From a bacterium (GTDB taxonomy: Bacteria > UBA10199 > DSSB01), in the NCBI GenBank assembly GCA_030426445.1, contig JAUHYS010000015.1:1-16105 (forward strand): a DNA stretch of 16,105 nt. Reading direction: 5' to 3'. Positions 1 to 7,401 of the stretch are shown here, one piece after another. The notes under the pieces are model-generated. The model did not search any database. It saw nothing but the letters and a program-made list of their open reading frames with translations, and was not told the origin of the DNA. Every line of letters starts with the position of its first letter. Position 1 is the stretch's first letter. The position numbers and the translations under genes are program-made.

Positions 1-206
1 CGCCCCGGCCCTCACCAGCTTGTCGGTCATTTGATTTGCGTCGGCAACCTCGAAGCCGACGCGAATCCGGGGAGCGACCTCGTCACCGACTTCGAGCTGG
101 TCGATCAGCTTCCGCTGGGCTCGGTTGATGATCTCGAGCGTTGCACGGCCCGACTGCAGAGCCACAACTCGAGCACCACCATCGCTCTCGACGAAGCCAA
201 GGGAAC
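1..206 (-). CDS. VOC/glyoxalase-like protein, internal fragment
   Basis: Read on the minus strand from about 206 to the window edge, one frame stays open and gives a peptide with the pieces SLGFVESDGGARVVAL, SGRATLEIINRAQ and RIRVGFEVADANQMTDKL. This alternation of a glycine-rich strand, an ATLE strand and a following VGFEV-type strand is the pattern of vicinal oxygen chelate (glyoxalase/bleomycin-resistance) proteins. The N-terminus and C-terminus are both missing. Base composition is about 62% GC by hand count, against roughly 40% in the rest of the window, and the homology appears to stop exactly where the YihY reading frame on the other strand begins. I infer that it comes from a different genome. 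Family assignment is moderate; function is not determinable. Confidence 0.5.
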
Positions 207-926
207 GTATTCGAACATATAAAAAATATCGTGGGGCCTCAACCTGCAAAAATCAGCCAGCAAATCATCCATCACGTTGCGATGGGTTCGCGCGGTTTGT
301 GGACCACCGTAATTGGGTCCCTGGTGTTATTGATCAGTTCGAGCACGGTGTTTAATCAGCTCAAGATTTCCTTAAATGTGATTTGGTCGGTACGGCGTAA
401 TCCAGAGTTTAGCGGGACATTATTTTTTTTAAAGTCGCGGATTTTATCTCTAGTCATGGTTCTGATCATTGGACTCATCTTATTGGCTTCCTTGATGTTG
501 ACGGCTTTTTTAGCAAGTTTTGGTACTTTAATGCTCAACTATATGGGAGAAACTACACGGATTCTTCGACTTATTAATACCTTTAGTTCTTATATTTTGG
601 TCGTGGTCTTTTTTGCCATTGCTTATAAAATGTTGCCCGATGTCAAACTAAGGTGGAGAGAGGTAGGCTTGGGAGCAGTTTTGGCGGCTTTCTTGTTCTG
701 GTGTGGAAAATATGGTGTCACACTTTATTTGCAGAAAAGTAACGTGATTTCTTTTTATGGTGCTGCAGGATCCTTGGTAATCCTTTTATTGTGGATCTAT
801 TATTCGGCTTTTATCTTCTATTTTGGAGCGGTCTTTACTCAGGTTTACGCAGTTTACCACAAGGTTCAAATAGAACCCCGCAAAAATGCGGTCAAGATAG
901 TAAAGGAAATCGTAAAGAAAAGCTGA
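207..926 (+). CDS. YihY/BrkB family inner-membrane protein, N-terminus missing
   Basis: The reading frame is open from upstream, but recognisable sequence starts near 207 with VFEHIKNIVGPQPAK. It continues with family-like stretches: FNQLKISLNVIWSV before a hydrophobic hairpin, then YKMLPDVKLRWREVGLGA and a final pair of membrane segments around SFYGAAGSLVILLLWIYYSA. About five hydrophobic segments are visible. YihY/BrkB (UPF0761) proteins are usually near 300 residues, and the first membrane segment and preceding loop, roughly 60 residues, are absent. The open frame before 207 is GC-rich and reads as unrelated low-complexity sequence, so the apparent ATG at 141 is not a credible start. The family is a polytopic inner-membrane protein with no settled biochemical function. 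The stop at 926 is followed by a hairpin. I treat it as a gene cut by a chimeric junction, not a natural variant. Confidence 0.75.
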   Translation, partial: VFEHIKNIVGPQPAKISQQIIHHVAMGSRGLWTTVIGSLVLLISSSTVFNQLKISLNVIWSVRRNPEFSGTLFFLKSRILSLVMVLIIGLILLASLMLTAFLASFGTLMLNYMGETTRILRLINTFSSYILVVVFFAIAYKMLPDVKLRWREVGLGAVLAAFLFWCGKYGVTLYLQKSNVISFYGAAGSLVILLLWIYYSAFIFYFGAVFTQVYAVYHKVQIEPRKNAVKIVKEIVKKS

Positions 927-931
927 AATTC

Positions 932-968
932 TATAAAAAAACCCGAATTTACAACGAAACTCGGGTTT
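932..968 (-). terminator. Rho-independent terminator, probably bidirectional
   Basis: An 8-bp stem pairs 939-946 (AAACCCGA) with 961-968 (TCGGGTTT) around a 14-nt loop. Read leftward, the stem runs into a run of seven Ts (938-932), a good terminator for the 67-aa gene at 994-1197. Read rightward it lies just after the YihY stop codon, with a weaker T tract. Confidence 0.75.
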
Positions 969-993
969 ATCGGGGGGGTATTTTTAGAATTTT

Positions 994-1197
994 TTATTGG
1001 ATACCTTCACGAAAAATCGCTTGATATTGGGCTGGCATCCATTCTTCGGGTGTTTCTTGGCTAAAAGCAAGTCTAAGCTGAGAAATCCAACCCGACTTAT
1101 TATTTTTACCAGATTCGCAAATTGCTTTGCGTTCTTTAAGGCTTTTTACTTTGTATGGAGCGCTGATTCTTCTTGCCCCACGGTTTAATGTCTTCAT
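994..1197 (-). CDS. Small orphan protein, 67 aa, unknown function
   Basis: I do not recognise this protein. It is basic (many K and R), with no membrane segment or signal peptide and a C-terminal part rich in aromatic and polar residues (EEWMPAQYQAIFREG). Several features argue that it is a real gene. The ATG at 1197 has an AAGGAG Shine-Dalgarno sequence 8 nt upstream. A near-consensus promoter (TTGACA, 17 nt, TATAGG) lies upstream, and a strong terminator lies 26 bp after the stop. It is therefore a monocistronic unit between the YihY remnant and the divergently transcribed transporter. The strong promoter suggests steady expression in growing cells. The lysine/arginine content could fit nucleic-acid or ribosome binding, but that is only a guess. 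Confidence 0.65.
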   Translation of the reverse strand: MKTLNRGARRISAPYKVKSLKERKAICESGKNNKSGWISQLRLAFSQETPEEWMPAQYQAIFREGIQ

Positions 1198-1238
1198 GGT
1201 TCATTCTCCTTTGTCGATCTCACCCGACATCTGCACCA

Positions 1239-1267
1239 CCTATAGACTAGCTAACGCAATGTGTCAA
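1239..1267 (-). promoter_or_regulatory. Sigma70-type promoter for the 67-aa gene
   Basis: On the minus strand the -35 TTGACA (1267-1262) is perfect, the spacer is 17 nt (1261-1245), and the -10 is TATAGG (1244-1239). Transcription would start near 1232, about 35 nt ahead of the ATG at 1197. Confidence 0.65.
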
Positions 1268-1284
1268 CCTTTTTTTAACGCGGC

Positions 1285-1313
1285 TTGTCAAAAAAGAAAA
1301 TACGGCTTATATG
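1285..1313 (+). promoter_or_regulatory. Candidate promoter for the MMPL-type transporter
   Basis: A -35-like TTGTCA (1285-1290), a 17-nt spacer and a -10-like TATATG (1308-1313) face right. The expected start, near 1320, gives a leader of about 50 nt before the ATG at 1370. It sits back-to-back with the promoter of the 67-aa gene. Confidence 0.45.
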
Positions 1314-1369
1314 AACTTGGATTTAAGTGTAAGGCTATGAAATAATATAGATTGAAAATAGAGGGTTTC

Positions 1370-3463
1370 ATGTTCTCGTTTCAGCGTATACAACATTTTG
1401 GGGTCGCTTTTTATATCATGGTTCATGTCGTTGCAGCAATTTATGCACTGAGCTTGGATCAGCGCAATCGTGAACAGCTTTTCTTATCAAAGACTAGTAT
1501 TGGAGAATACAATGATTTCTTAAGCCGCTTTGAAGAACCTCAATTACTTGCTGTCAAGTTGACTTACCCCAAGCTGGATGAGATTCTATATCAAAAAAGT
1601 ATCCAAGCTCTAAATCAACTGAGAAAAAATCACCCTGAATTGCAGGTTTTGACTTTATACGATGTCTATAAACATAAAATTCCAGAAAATAAGCTGATCT
1701 CTATTCGTGATTTTTTAGAGCAGCACCCTCAGTTAAACCTTCCCGATCTAGGTGAAAATAGCTTGGCTTTGCTCTGTTTTTTTGAAGAGGGTGTATCTAG
1801 TACTAAAATTCATCAAGTAATTAAAGCTCTTGAAAAGGGTGAGGTCTTCCCTGAAGCACAGGTTACCTTTTCAGGTTTACCGTATATTAATTATTTGCTC
1901 GATTTTTATTCGACAGGGATCAAATACCGTCTATTTCCTCTCTTATTTGTTCTTATTTTTCTATTTATCCTTTTATTGACACGTCGGTTCCTGACCTCGT
2001 TTCTCCTTTTTATCCCGGGCTTTGGTGCCATGATATCTACTTTGGCATATATCAAAACATTTTTTGTTGAAATGAATTTAATTACCTCGATTGCACCTTT
2101 GGTGGCCTTTGTGCTCAACCTGACTTTAGCCTTTCATATTTATTTTACCTGTTTAGAAAGTGGAAATATTCGTAAGGCCTTAAAGAAAAAGTTGATGCCA
2201 ATTTCCTTGATGGTGGTTACGACTGTGATTGGTTTTGGGACACTGACTTTGAGTAATATTGAGGCCATTCGACAATTTGGGTTTATTTCCGCTGTGACTA
2301 TTTTGGTGTCAGCGGTATTAACCCTGCTTTGGTCTTTTTGTGTTTTTGAATGGAGCATCCAAAAGCAACACCCCATGCCCTTTCACCCCAAGTGGAGTCG
2401 CTTGTTTTCTAAAACTTTAAATCAAAAAATCATTATTATGTCTTCTTTTGTCGTTGTGATCTTGGCAAGTGTTCTTTACCCAAAAATATCTGTTAATACC
2501 GATGCGACAACTTATTTTCCAGAAGAAAGCCAAGTGGTTAAAAACTTAAAGCAAATGCGAGAAGAGTTTTCAGGGCTTCCCATTTTAGAATTGGTTTTAT
2601 CCAAAACAAAAAATCAGGAGTTGCAATACGAAGATCTCAAAGAGATCGATCGATTGGAGACAGAACTTGCCAAATCTTTAGGAGGAAGGATTATTTCTGC
2701 TAATCAGGTTATTAAAGAAGTCAACTTACTTTATACCGGAGCCAGAGAGCTGCCTTTATTTAAACTTTCTTACGATGCCAATCGCTCTCAAGTTCACCCT
2801 CTTTTTCGTGAAAATTATCCAGTCGACACAAAATACCGTATCACCCTAATAGGAGATCCCAGTAGCAATAAGGCCTATCAGAAAAAGTTAGAAAAAATAA
2901 ATCAGCAATTTGAAAAATATCCCCAATATCAAGTCGAGTACAATGGCACTTATTATCACTTGATGAAAGCGCAGCCTTTTTTGATTGATACTTTAATGAA
3001 GAGCTTTTCTTTATCTCTTATTGTGATTTCTTTGATTTTTTATCTTTATGTCAGAAGCTTTAGAGTTCTTTTTGCTTTTATTTTTGCCAATATTTTACCT
3101 CTTGCAGCGGGTGTAATCTTTATTTACGGAGCTGGGTTTTCTTTTAACGTTGCTACAGTGATGGTCTTTAGTATTGCCTTGGGTATTGTTGTTGATAGTA
3201 CCTTGCACGTTGTTCATAGTTTACGAGATTCCGAACGTATTTCTTATCAGGAATATTTTGATACTACGGTGATTCCCATTATTATTAGCTCTCTTACTTT
3301 AATTTTTTCCTTTAGTATTTTCCTCTTAGACCATTTCGTTCCCATTCAACAATTTGGAACAACTTTAGCTATTGCTTTGTTGGTTGCCTTATGGGTGGAC
3401 TTGGAAGTCATGCCCACTTTGGTCATTGATTCAAATCGACTCAAGCAACATTTTGATGGTTAG
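1370..3463 (+). CDS. MMPL/RND-superfamily lipid or hydrophobe transporter
   Basis: This protein of about 697 residues has the RND layout: an N-terminal membrane helix, a large extracytoplasmic domain (about 35-180), a bundle of five to six helices (about 185-330), a helix near 355, a second extracytoplasmic domain (about 375-535) and a last bundle (about 545-690). The TM10 motif GIVVDSTLHVVHS keeps the acidic residue expected of the proton relay. The equivalent TM4 position reads VLNLTLAFHIYF, without aspartate. Length fits small MMPL/HpnN-like exporters rather than the roughly 1000-residue HAE1 pumps. I chose the ATG at 1370 because GAGGG lies 4 nt upstream; a TTG at 1352 would add six residues. 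It converges on the polyketide operon, with 26 bp between stop codons and no clear terminator. I infer that it may export or flip that lipid product. Confidence 0.8.
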   Translation: MFSFQRIQHFGVAFYIMVHVVAAIYALSLDQRNREQLFLSKTSIGEYNDFLSRFEEPQLLAVKLTYPKLDEILYQKSIQALNQLRKNHPELQVLTLYDVYKHKIPENKLISIRDFLEQHPQLNLPDLGENSLALLCFFEEGVSSTKIHQVIKALEKGEVFPEAQVTFSGLPYINYLLDFYSTGIKYRLFPLLFVLIFLFILLLTRRFLTSFLLFIPGFGAMISTLAYIKTFFVEMNLITSIAPLVAFVLNLTLAFHIYFTCLESGNIRKALKKKLMPISLMVVTTVIGFGTLTLSNIEAIRQFGFISAVTILVSAVLTLLWSFCVFEWSIQKQHPMPFHPKWSRLFSKTLNQKIIIMSSFVVVILASVLYPKISVNTDATTYFPEESQVVKNLKQMREEFSGLPILELVLSKTKNQELQYEDLKEIDRLETELAKSLGGRIISANQVIKEVNLLYTGARELPLFKLSYDANRSQVHPLFRENYPVDTKYRITLIGDPSSNKAYQKKLEKINQQFEKYPQYQVEYNGTYYHLMKAQPFLIDTLMKSFSLSLIVISLIFYLYVRSFRVLFAFIFANILPLAAGVIFIYGAGFSFNVATVMVFSIALGIVVDSTLHVVHSLRDSERISYQEYFDTTVIPIIISSLTLIFSFSIFLLDHFVPIQQFGTTLAIALLVALWVDLEVMPTLVIDSNRLKQHFDG

Positions 3464-3489
3464 TGTTGATAGATTTTTTTGGGGGAATT

Positions 3490-5244
3490 TTATGTCGATT
3501 TTTGAAAAAAATAACTCAAATATCCTAGTGCGGCTTCCTGAAGATAAGTGAAAAAAGAACTGGAGGGAGGAGCTTTGAGTTCGCCTTTTAACCACAGTTG
3601 CTTGGCTTGAAAACGCCTGAGTTTACCTGAAGAAGTCCTAGGTAGGGTGCCGGGTTCTAAAACCAAAATTTCTTTACAGGTTAAACCAAAATTTTCTAAG
3701 ATTTTTTTCTGAATTTTTTTGGCTAAAGCTATTTTTTCTTCCTTTGAACCTTTTAGGCGGTGTTCAACTAGTAAGATGAGTTGCTCAGTATCGCTTGTGA
3801 TTTCTGCATGACTCAATGCCACACTGCACCCTGTTCGAACCTGAGGGATTTCGTCCAAGGTCGCTTCGAGACTGGCAGGGTCGTAATTTCTTCCTCGGAT
3901 AATGACTAGGTCTTTAACTCTTCCACACAAATAAAGATTGCCTTGATAGAGAAAACCACGATCTCCGGTGTCAAGCCATGAAGCTTCTAAAGTTTTTTTG
4001 GAATTTTTAGGGTCTCCCCAATAGCCCGCCATGATGTTGGGACCTTTGGCCCAAACGTGACCGATTTGTTTTTGAGATAAACGTTTACGATCTGCATCGC
4101 GGATTTCTATTTTAACTCCTTTGACGGGTTTGCCCAGCGAGGCGAGGGGAATGCCTTGGGAGTCTGGGATAGCTAGGCCTTGTTCCTCTATAGCTTGCTG
4201 ATTAAAATGAGTCCAACAAGGAGGAGACTGAATGTCTGAAAAAGTCAGAGCAAGACTGGCTTCCGCTAAACCATAAACCGGGGTTAAGACATTGGGGTTT
4301 AAACCACAAGTCAGAAATTTTTTAGCAAACTTTTTTAAGGTATTGCTTTGGACGGGTTCTGCGCCGCAAAGAGCCACTTGCCAATTTGAAAGATCCAATC
4401 CTGCTAGATCAGACGTCTTAATTTTTTGTGTGCAAAGTCCATAAGCAAAATTGGGGGCAACTGAAACCGTGGCTTTTGTTTGCGTCAAGGCTTCTAGCCA
4501 GGAGAGAGGTCGGCCAATAAAAATTTCGGGAGGAATCAAGGTGACATCGCCAGGGGCAATCATCGGGCTGATTAAACAGCCAATCAGTCCCATGTCGTGA
4601 TAAAGTGGTAACCAACTTACACAACTATGTTTCGTGTGAGTGGGAGGTAATTGATCCAGAAACGCATAGGCATTGGATAAAATGTTTTGATGAGTTAGAC
4701 TAACGGCTTTACTTTCGCCCGTGCTGCCTGAGCTAAATTGAATCAATGTAATATCTTTTGGGTTGACTTTGACTTGCTTTAGTTTGCTCTGTCTAGGGTG
4801 CATAAGTGCACTCATCGTATAACAGCCTTTTGGGGGTTTTGCTTGAGAGACAGGTTGACCTAAAAGGGGATAAATTTGTGAGTTAGTGATTACCACCGAA
4901 GCTTTGATTTTTTTACAGGCTTCTTGAGTTTGATACTTCCATTCATTTATTTTGCCTAGGCGTAAAGGTGGATAAAGTGCGCAAGGAATGGCACCGACCA
5001 ATAGACTTCCAAAAAAAGCGCGATAAAAGTCGAGATGAGTAGGTAGAATAATAATGACTCGATCTCCTTTTTTGATCCCTTTTTCTTGGAGAGAAAGCGC
5101 TATTTTTTTGGCTTCTTCAAAAATTTGAGGATAAGTAAAGGACTCAATTTTATGAACAGATTTCCAAAAGTGAACCTTAGCATCACTTTGTGTAGCGGCT
5201 TTTTTAAAAATTTCTAAAAGTGTTTTTCCTTGAATGCTTTTCAT
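3490..5244 (-). CDS. Fatty acyl-AMP ligase (FAAL/FadD32-like)
   Basis: This is an adenylate-forming enzyme of about 584 residues, the usual FAAL size. In the numbering from the upstream GTG, the P-loop is QFSSGSTGESKAV (172-184), the adenine-binding motif YGLAEASLAL (327-336), the ribose-binding WLDTGDRG (426-433), the hinge CGRVKDLVIIRGRNYDP (443-459), and the C-terminal catalytic lysine K544 sits in PRTSSGKLRR. The hinge sequence with RGRNYDP and the TPVYGLAEA context are typical of FAALs, which make acyl-AMP and pass it to a carrier protein instead of CoA. It lies last in the operon, directly after the acyl carrier protein, its probable acceptor. The start is ambiguous: the GTG at 5253 overlaps the carrier stop (TAGTG), while the ATG at 5244 is a better codon. 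Neither has a clear Shine-Dalgarno sequence. Confidence 0.88.
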   Translation of the reverse strand: MKSIQGKTLLEIFKKAATQSDAKVHFWKSVHKIESFTYPQIFEEAKKIALSLQEKGIKKGDRVIIILPTHLDFYRAFFGSLLVGAIPCALYPPLRLGKINEWKYQTQEACKKIKASVVITNSQIYPLLGQPVSQAKPPKGCYTMSALMHPRQSKLKQVKVNPKDITLIQFSSGSTGESKAVSLTHQNILSNAYAFLDQLPPTHTKHSCVSWLPLYHDMGLIGCLISPMIAPGDVTLIPPEIFIGRPLSWLEALTQTKATVSVAPNFAYGLCTQKIKTSDLAGLDLSNWQVALCGAEPVQSNTLKKFAKKFLTCGLNPNVLTPVYGLAEASLALTFSDIQSPPCWTHFNQQAIEEQGLAIPDSQGIPLASLGKPVKGVKIEIRDADRKRLSQKQIGHVWAKGPNIMAGYWGDPKNSKKTLEASWLDTGDRGFLYQGNLYLCGRVKDLVIIRGRNYDPASLEATLDEIPQVRTGCSVALSHAEITSDTEQLILLVEHRLKGSKEEKIALAKKIQKKILENFGLTCKEILVLEPGTLPRTSSGKLRRFQAKQLWLKGELKAPPSSSFFTYLQEAALGYLSYFFQKST

Positions 5245-5252
5245 AAATTTCA

Positions 5253-5516
5253 CTAGCTTGCTTTTTCTTTTAAACGGTTTTGAATGAGATGAACGACTTC
5301 CAAAATATTTTGTGGTGGATTTTCTGGGTTTTCCTCTAAAGATAATTGATAATGATTTTCGACGGCTACAGCTAAAGTAAGCAAGGCCAGACTGTCCATA
5401 TTGAGCTCATTTTGCAGATGGCTGTTAAGTTCGATTTTTTTTTCATCTACCTCACATTCTGTAACTAATATTTTTTTGATTTGTCTAAAAATTTGGTTAT
5501 CAGAGGTTTCATTCAT
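5253..5516 (-). CDS. Acyl carrier protein
   Basis: An 87-residue acidic protein with the carrier fold signature NMDSLALLTLAV. Ser42 in the DSL motif is the expected phosphopantetheine attachment site. An acyl carrier of this type needs a 4'-phosphopantetheinyl transferase, which is not encoded in the window. It lies between the methyltransferase (22 nt upstream) and the acyl-AMP ligase (touching or within 10 nt downstream), so it most likely accepts the acyl chain from that ligase and presents it as starter to the polyketide synthase. It is not the housekeeping AcpP: the sequence around the serine (MDSLALL) departs from the AcpP GADSLD pattern, and no fatty-acid synthesis genes are adjacent. 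Confidence 0.88.
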   Translation of the reverse strand: MNETSDNQIFRQIKKILVTECEVDEKKIELNSHLQNELNMDSLALLTLAVAVENHYQLSLEENPENPPQNILEVVHLIQNRLKEKAS

Positions 5517-5537
5517 GATTTATTTAAACCTTAGTCT

Positions 5538-6110
5538 TTAAATTTTAGGGATTAAACGAGGTAAATGAGAAAAATGTTCTTTATATTGGAGTTCTTGTTT
5601 GAGAGCATTTTCTTCGATGGTCATGCGGTGTCGTAAGACTATCAAGTTGATTAAACTAATTAGAATAGCTGTCCAATAATTTCCAAAAATTAAAGGGACG
5701 CCAGCTAGCTCTAAAATAACTCCCAGATAATTTGGGTGTTTCATGTAACGATAAATTCCTTTTTGGATACTGGGGGCATTTTTTAAGATAATAATTCGGG
5801 TAGTCCACCTGGAGCCTAAAGTAAAAATGGCTAAAAGGCGAAGGCTGAAACCTAAAAGAAAAAGGACAAGCCCCAATATAAATATGGTAAGCGAGGGCGC
5901 AGAGTGACGGAAATAAGCCTCGATCACACAAGCTAACAACCATAAACTATGGGTGAGAACAATCCATTTATAATGAATGCTGCCATATTCCTGAGCACCT
6001 TGTTGCAAAAGAGCGTGAGTATGTTTTCTGGCAATTTGCAATTCGAAGATTCTTCCTAAAGCCAGTAAAGCAATGAAGGCATAGTAAACATATAAAGCGG
6101 TTATATTCAT
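5538..6110 (-). CDS. ICMT-family methyltransferase, BpsB-like
   Basis: A 190-residue polytopic membrane protein with about four to five hydrophobic segments (near 5-20, 48-65, 73-98 and 138-158). The isoprenylcysteine carboxyl methyltransferase core is visible: GIYRYMKHPNYLG (118-130), then ELAGVPL, then RMTIEENAL (162-170) with the conserved E-E pair. No prenylated protein substrate is implied. In Bacillus the homologous BpsB methylates the alkylpyrone made by the neighbouring type III synthase BpsA, and the same gene pairing occurs here. The start codon overlaps the synthase stop codon by 4 nt (ATGA), a sign of translational coupling. I infer O-methylation of the alkylpyrone or resorcinol product at the inner membrane. 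Confidence 0.82.
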   Translation of the reverse strand: MNITALYVYYAFIALLALGRIFELQIARKHTHALLQQGAQEYGSIHYKWIVLTHSLWLLACVIEAYFRHSAPSLTIFILGLVLFLLGFSLRLLAIFTLGSRWTTRIIILKNAPSIQKGIYRYMKHPNYLGVILELAGVPLIFGNYWTAILISLINLIVLRHRMTIEENALKQELQYKEHFSHLPRLIPKI

Positions 6111-7171
6111 GTTTGATGACTTTTTAATAAACTGAGTTCAGCAGAAAATCCTGGGCCCATTGCACTCATGAGTCCATAGCCGCTGGGCATTTTTTTAGTT
6201 TGTAGGGTTTGTTCTAAAACAAATAATACTGAAACAGAACTTAAATTACCGTATTTTGCTAACACATCCCAGCTCAGCTTCAGCTCCTGATTTTTCAGAC
6301 CTAGGGCTTCCTCCATTGCTTCGATGACTTTAGGCCCACCAGGATGCGCAACATAAAAACCGATATCCTTTGAGCTTAGCTGGTTTTTAGCTAAAAAAGA
6401 CTGAGCAACTTTTCCATATTCTGCTTGGACCAGCTGAGGAATTTTTGAACTTAATACTACATTAAAGCCTGTATTATTAAAATCCCAGCCCATAAGATGT
6501 TCACTTTCTGGAAAAAACTCGGAGTGGGTGTCGGTGACCTGAAAAGCAGCACTATTTACCAATGGGTGTTCATCACCCAATAATAAAACCGCACCAGCTG
6601 CATCTCCAAAAAGTCCTGAAGCAATAATGTTTGAAATTTTTAAATTTTCGATCTGTACTTGAAGTGAACAAAGCTCAACGCAAAATAATAAAGCGGCTTC
6701 TTGGGGTGCTCCTTTAAGGTAATCCACAACGCGGTTAATACCGGCCACGCCCGCCAGACAACCCAATCCAAAAATGGGGAGGCGCTTGGTTTGTGGGCTA
6801 AACTCCATAAGATTCATTATTCGCGCTTCTAGGCTGGGCGTGGCTATACCCGTTGTTGAAGCGCTAGCTAGGAGTTTAATTTCTTGTGGGCTGATATCGG
6901 CTTCTTGGAGTAGCGCTTTTCCAGCTTCTTGCATGAGTTCTAGAGAAACTTTAATCCAATGATCATTTCTACTTTTAAGATCAAGAGATTCGTATTTGTC
7001 AATTTCTAGAGCAAGGTGTCTGCCTTCTACCAGGACGTGACGGTGAAAGTTTTCTATCCGTGAAAAATCATGAAATTGTTTTTCCCATAAGACGCGAAAC
7101 CTTTTTATCAAGGCTTCTTGATCATAATAATGAGAAGGTAGGGTACATTTTACTGAATGAATCCAAGGCAT
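6107..7171 (-). CDS. Type III polyketide synthase (chalcone synthase-like)
   Basis: A 354-residue thiolase-fold enzyme of normal length for bacterial type III synthases. The catalytic triad is complete: Cys138 in FGLGCLAGVAGI, His276 in FYVAHPGGPKVIEA and Asn309 in KYGNLSSVS. The C-terminal AMGPGFSAE corresponds to the conserved GPG loop. These enzymes extend an acyl starter with malonyl-CoA and cyclise the polyketide without a carrier domain. Bacterial members with long acyl starters make alkylpyrones or alkylresorcinols. It is the first gene of a four-gene operon, and the ligase plus carrier protein downstream suggest that the starter arrives on a carrier rather than as CoA. The promoter at 7190-7218 gives a leader of only about 12 nt, and no strong Shine-Dalgarno sequence is visible. 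FabH-like synthases are the main alternative, but the neighbours and the GPG loop favour type III. Confidence 0.88.
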   Translation of the reverse strand: MPWIHSVKCTLPSHYYDQEALIKRFRVLWEKQFHDFSRIENFHRHVLVEGRHLALEIDKYESLDLKSRNDHWIKVSLELMQEAGKALLQEADISPQEIKLLASASTTGIATPSLEARIMNLMEFSPQTKRLPIFGLGCLAGVAGINRVVDYLKGAPQEAALLFCVELCSLQVQIENLKISNIIASGLFGDAAGAVLLLGDEHPLVNSAAFQVTDTHSEFFPESEHLMGWDFNNTGFNVVLSSKIPQLVQAEYGKVAQSFLAKNQLSSKDIGFYVAHPGGPKVIEAMEEALGLKNQELKLSWDVLAKYGNLSSVSVLFVLEQTLQTKKMPSGYGLMSAMGPGFSAELSLLKSHQT

Positions 7172-7189
7172 AGTTTATTATTACCTAGC

Positions 7190-7218
7190 ACTATAAAAGG
7201 GGCAAGTTTATAAAACAA
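7190..7218 (-). promoter_or_regulatory. Sigma70-type promoter of the polyketide operon
   Basis: On the minus strand, -35 TTGTTT (7218-7213), a 17-nt spacer and -10 TATAGT (7195-7190). Transcription would begin near 7183, close to the ATG at 7171. No operator-like repeat is seen beside it. Confidence 0.55.
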
Positions 7219-7307
7219 CAAATTAAAGATTATTTTTCTATTAGTTTGTAATGTTGATCTTCTAGCAAAAAGATGCTTTAAAAAAAATAAGTTTTTTTAT
7301 TTTAAAA

Positions 7308-7349
7308 GCCCCCGTAGCTCAGTGGATAGAGCGACGGATTCCTAATCTG
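7308..7349 (+). tRNA. tRNA-Arg(CCU), 5' part only; likely attachment site
   Basis: The 5' acceptor strand GCCCCCG (7308-7314), the D arm (GCTC 7317-7320, GAGC 7329-7332), the anticodon stem 5' strand ACGGA (7334-7338), the loop TTCCTAA with anticodon CCT (7341-7343), and four bases of the 3' stem strand (TCTG, 7346-7349) are all in register. After 7349 the sequence turns AT-rich. No variable loop, T arm or matching CGGGGGC acceptor strand follows anywhere I could find. A tRNA cannot be made from this piece. The clean break at the edge of the anticodon stem, followed by prophage-type genes, is what remains when an element integrates in a tRNA gene and the intact copy is rebuilt at the other end. 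Confidence 0.8.
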
Positions 7350-7401
7350 AAAATACACAACTCTATAAATCTGTTTAAAATCAATAAATTGCAGTTATGC
7401 C

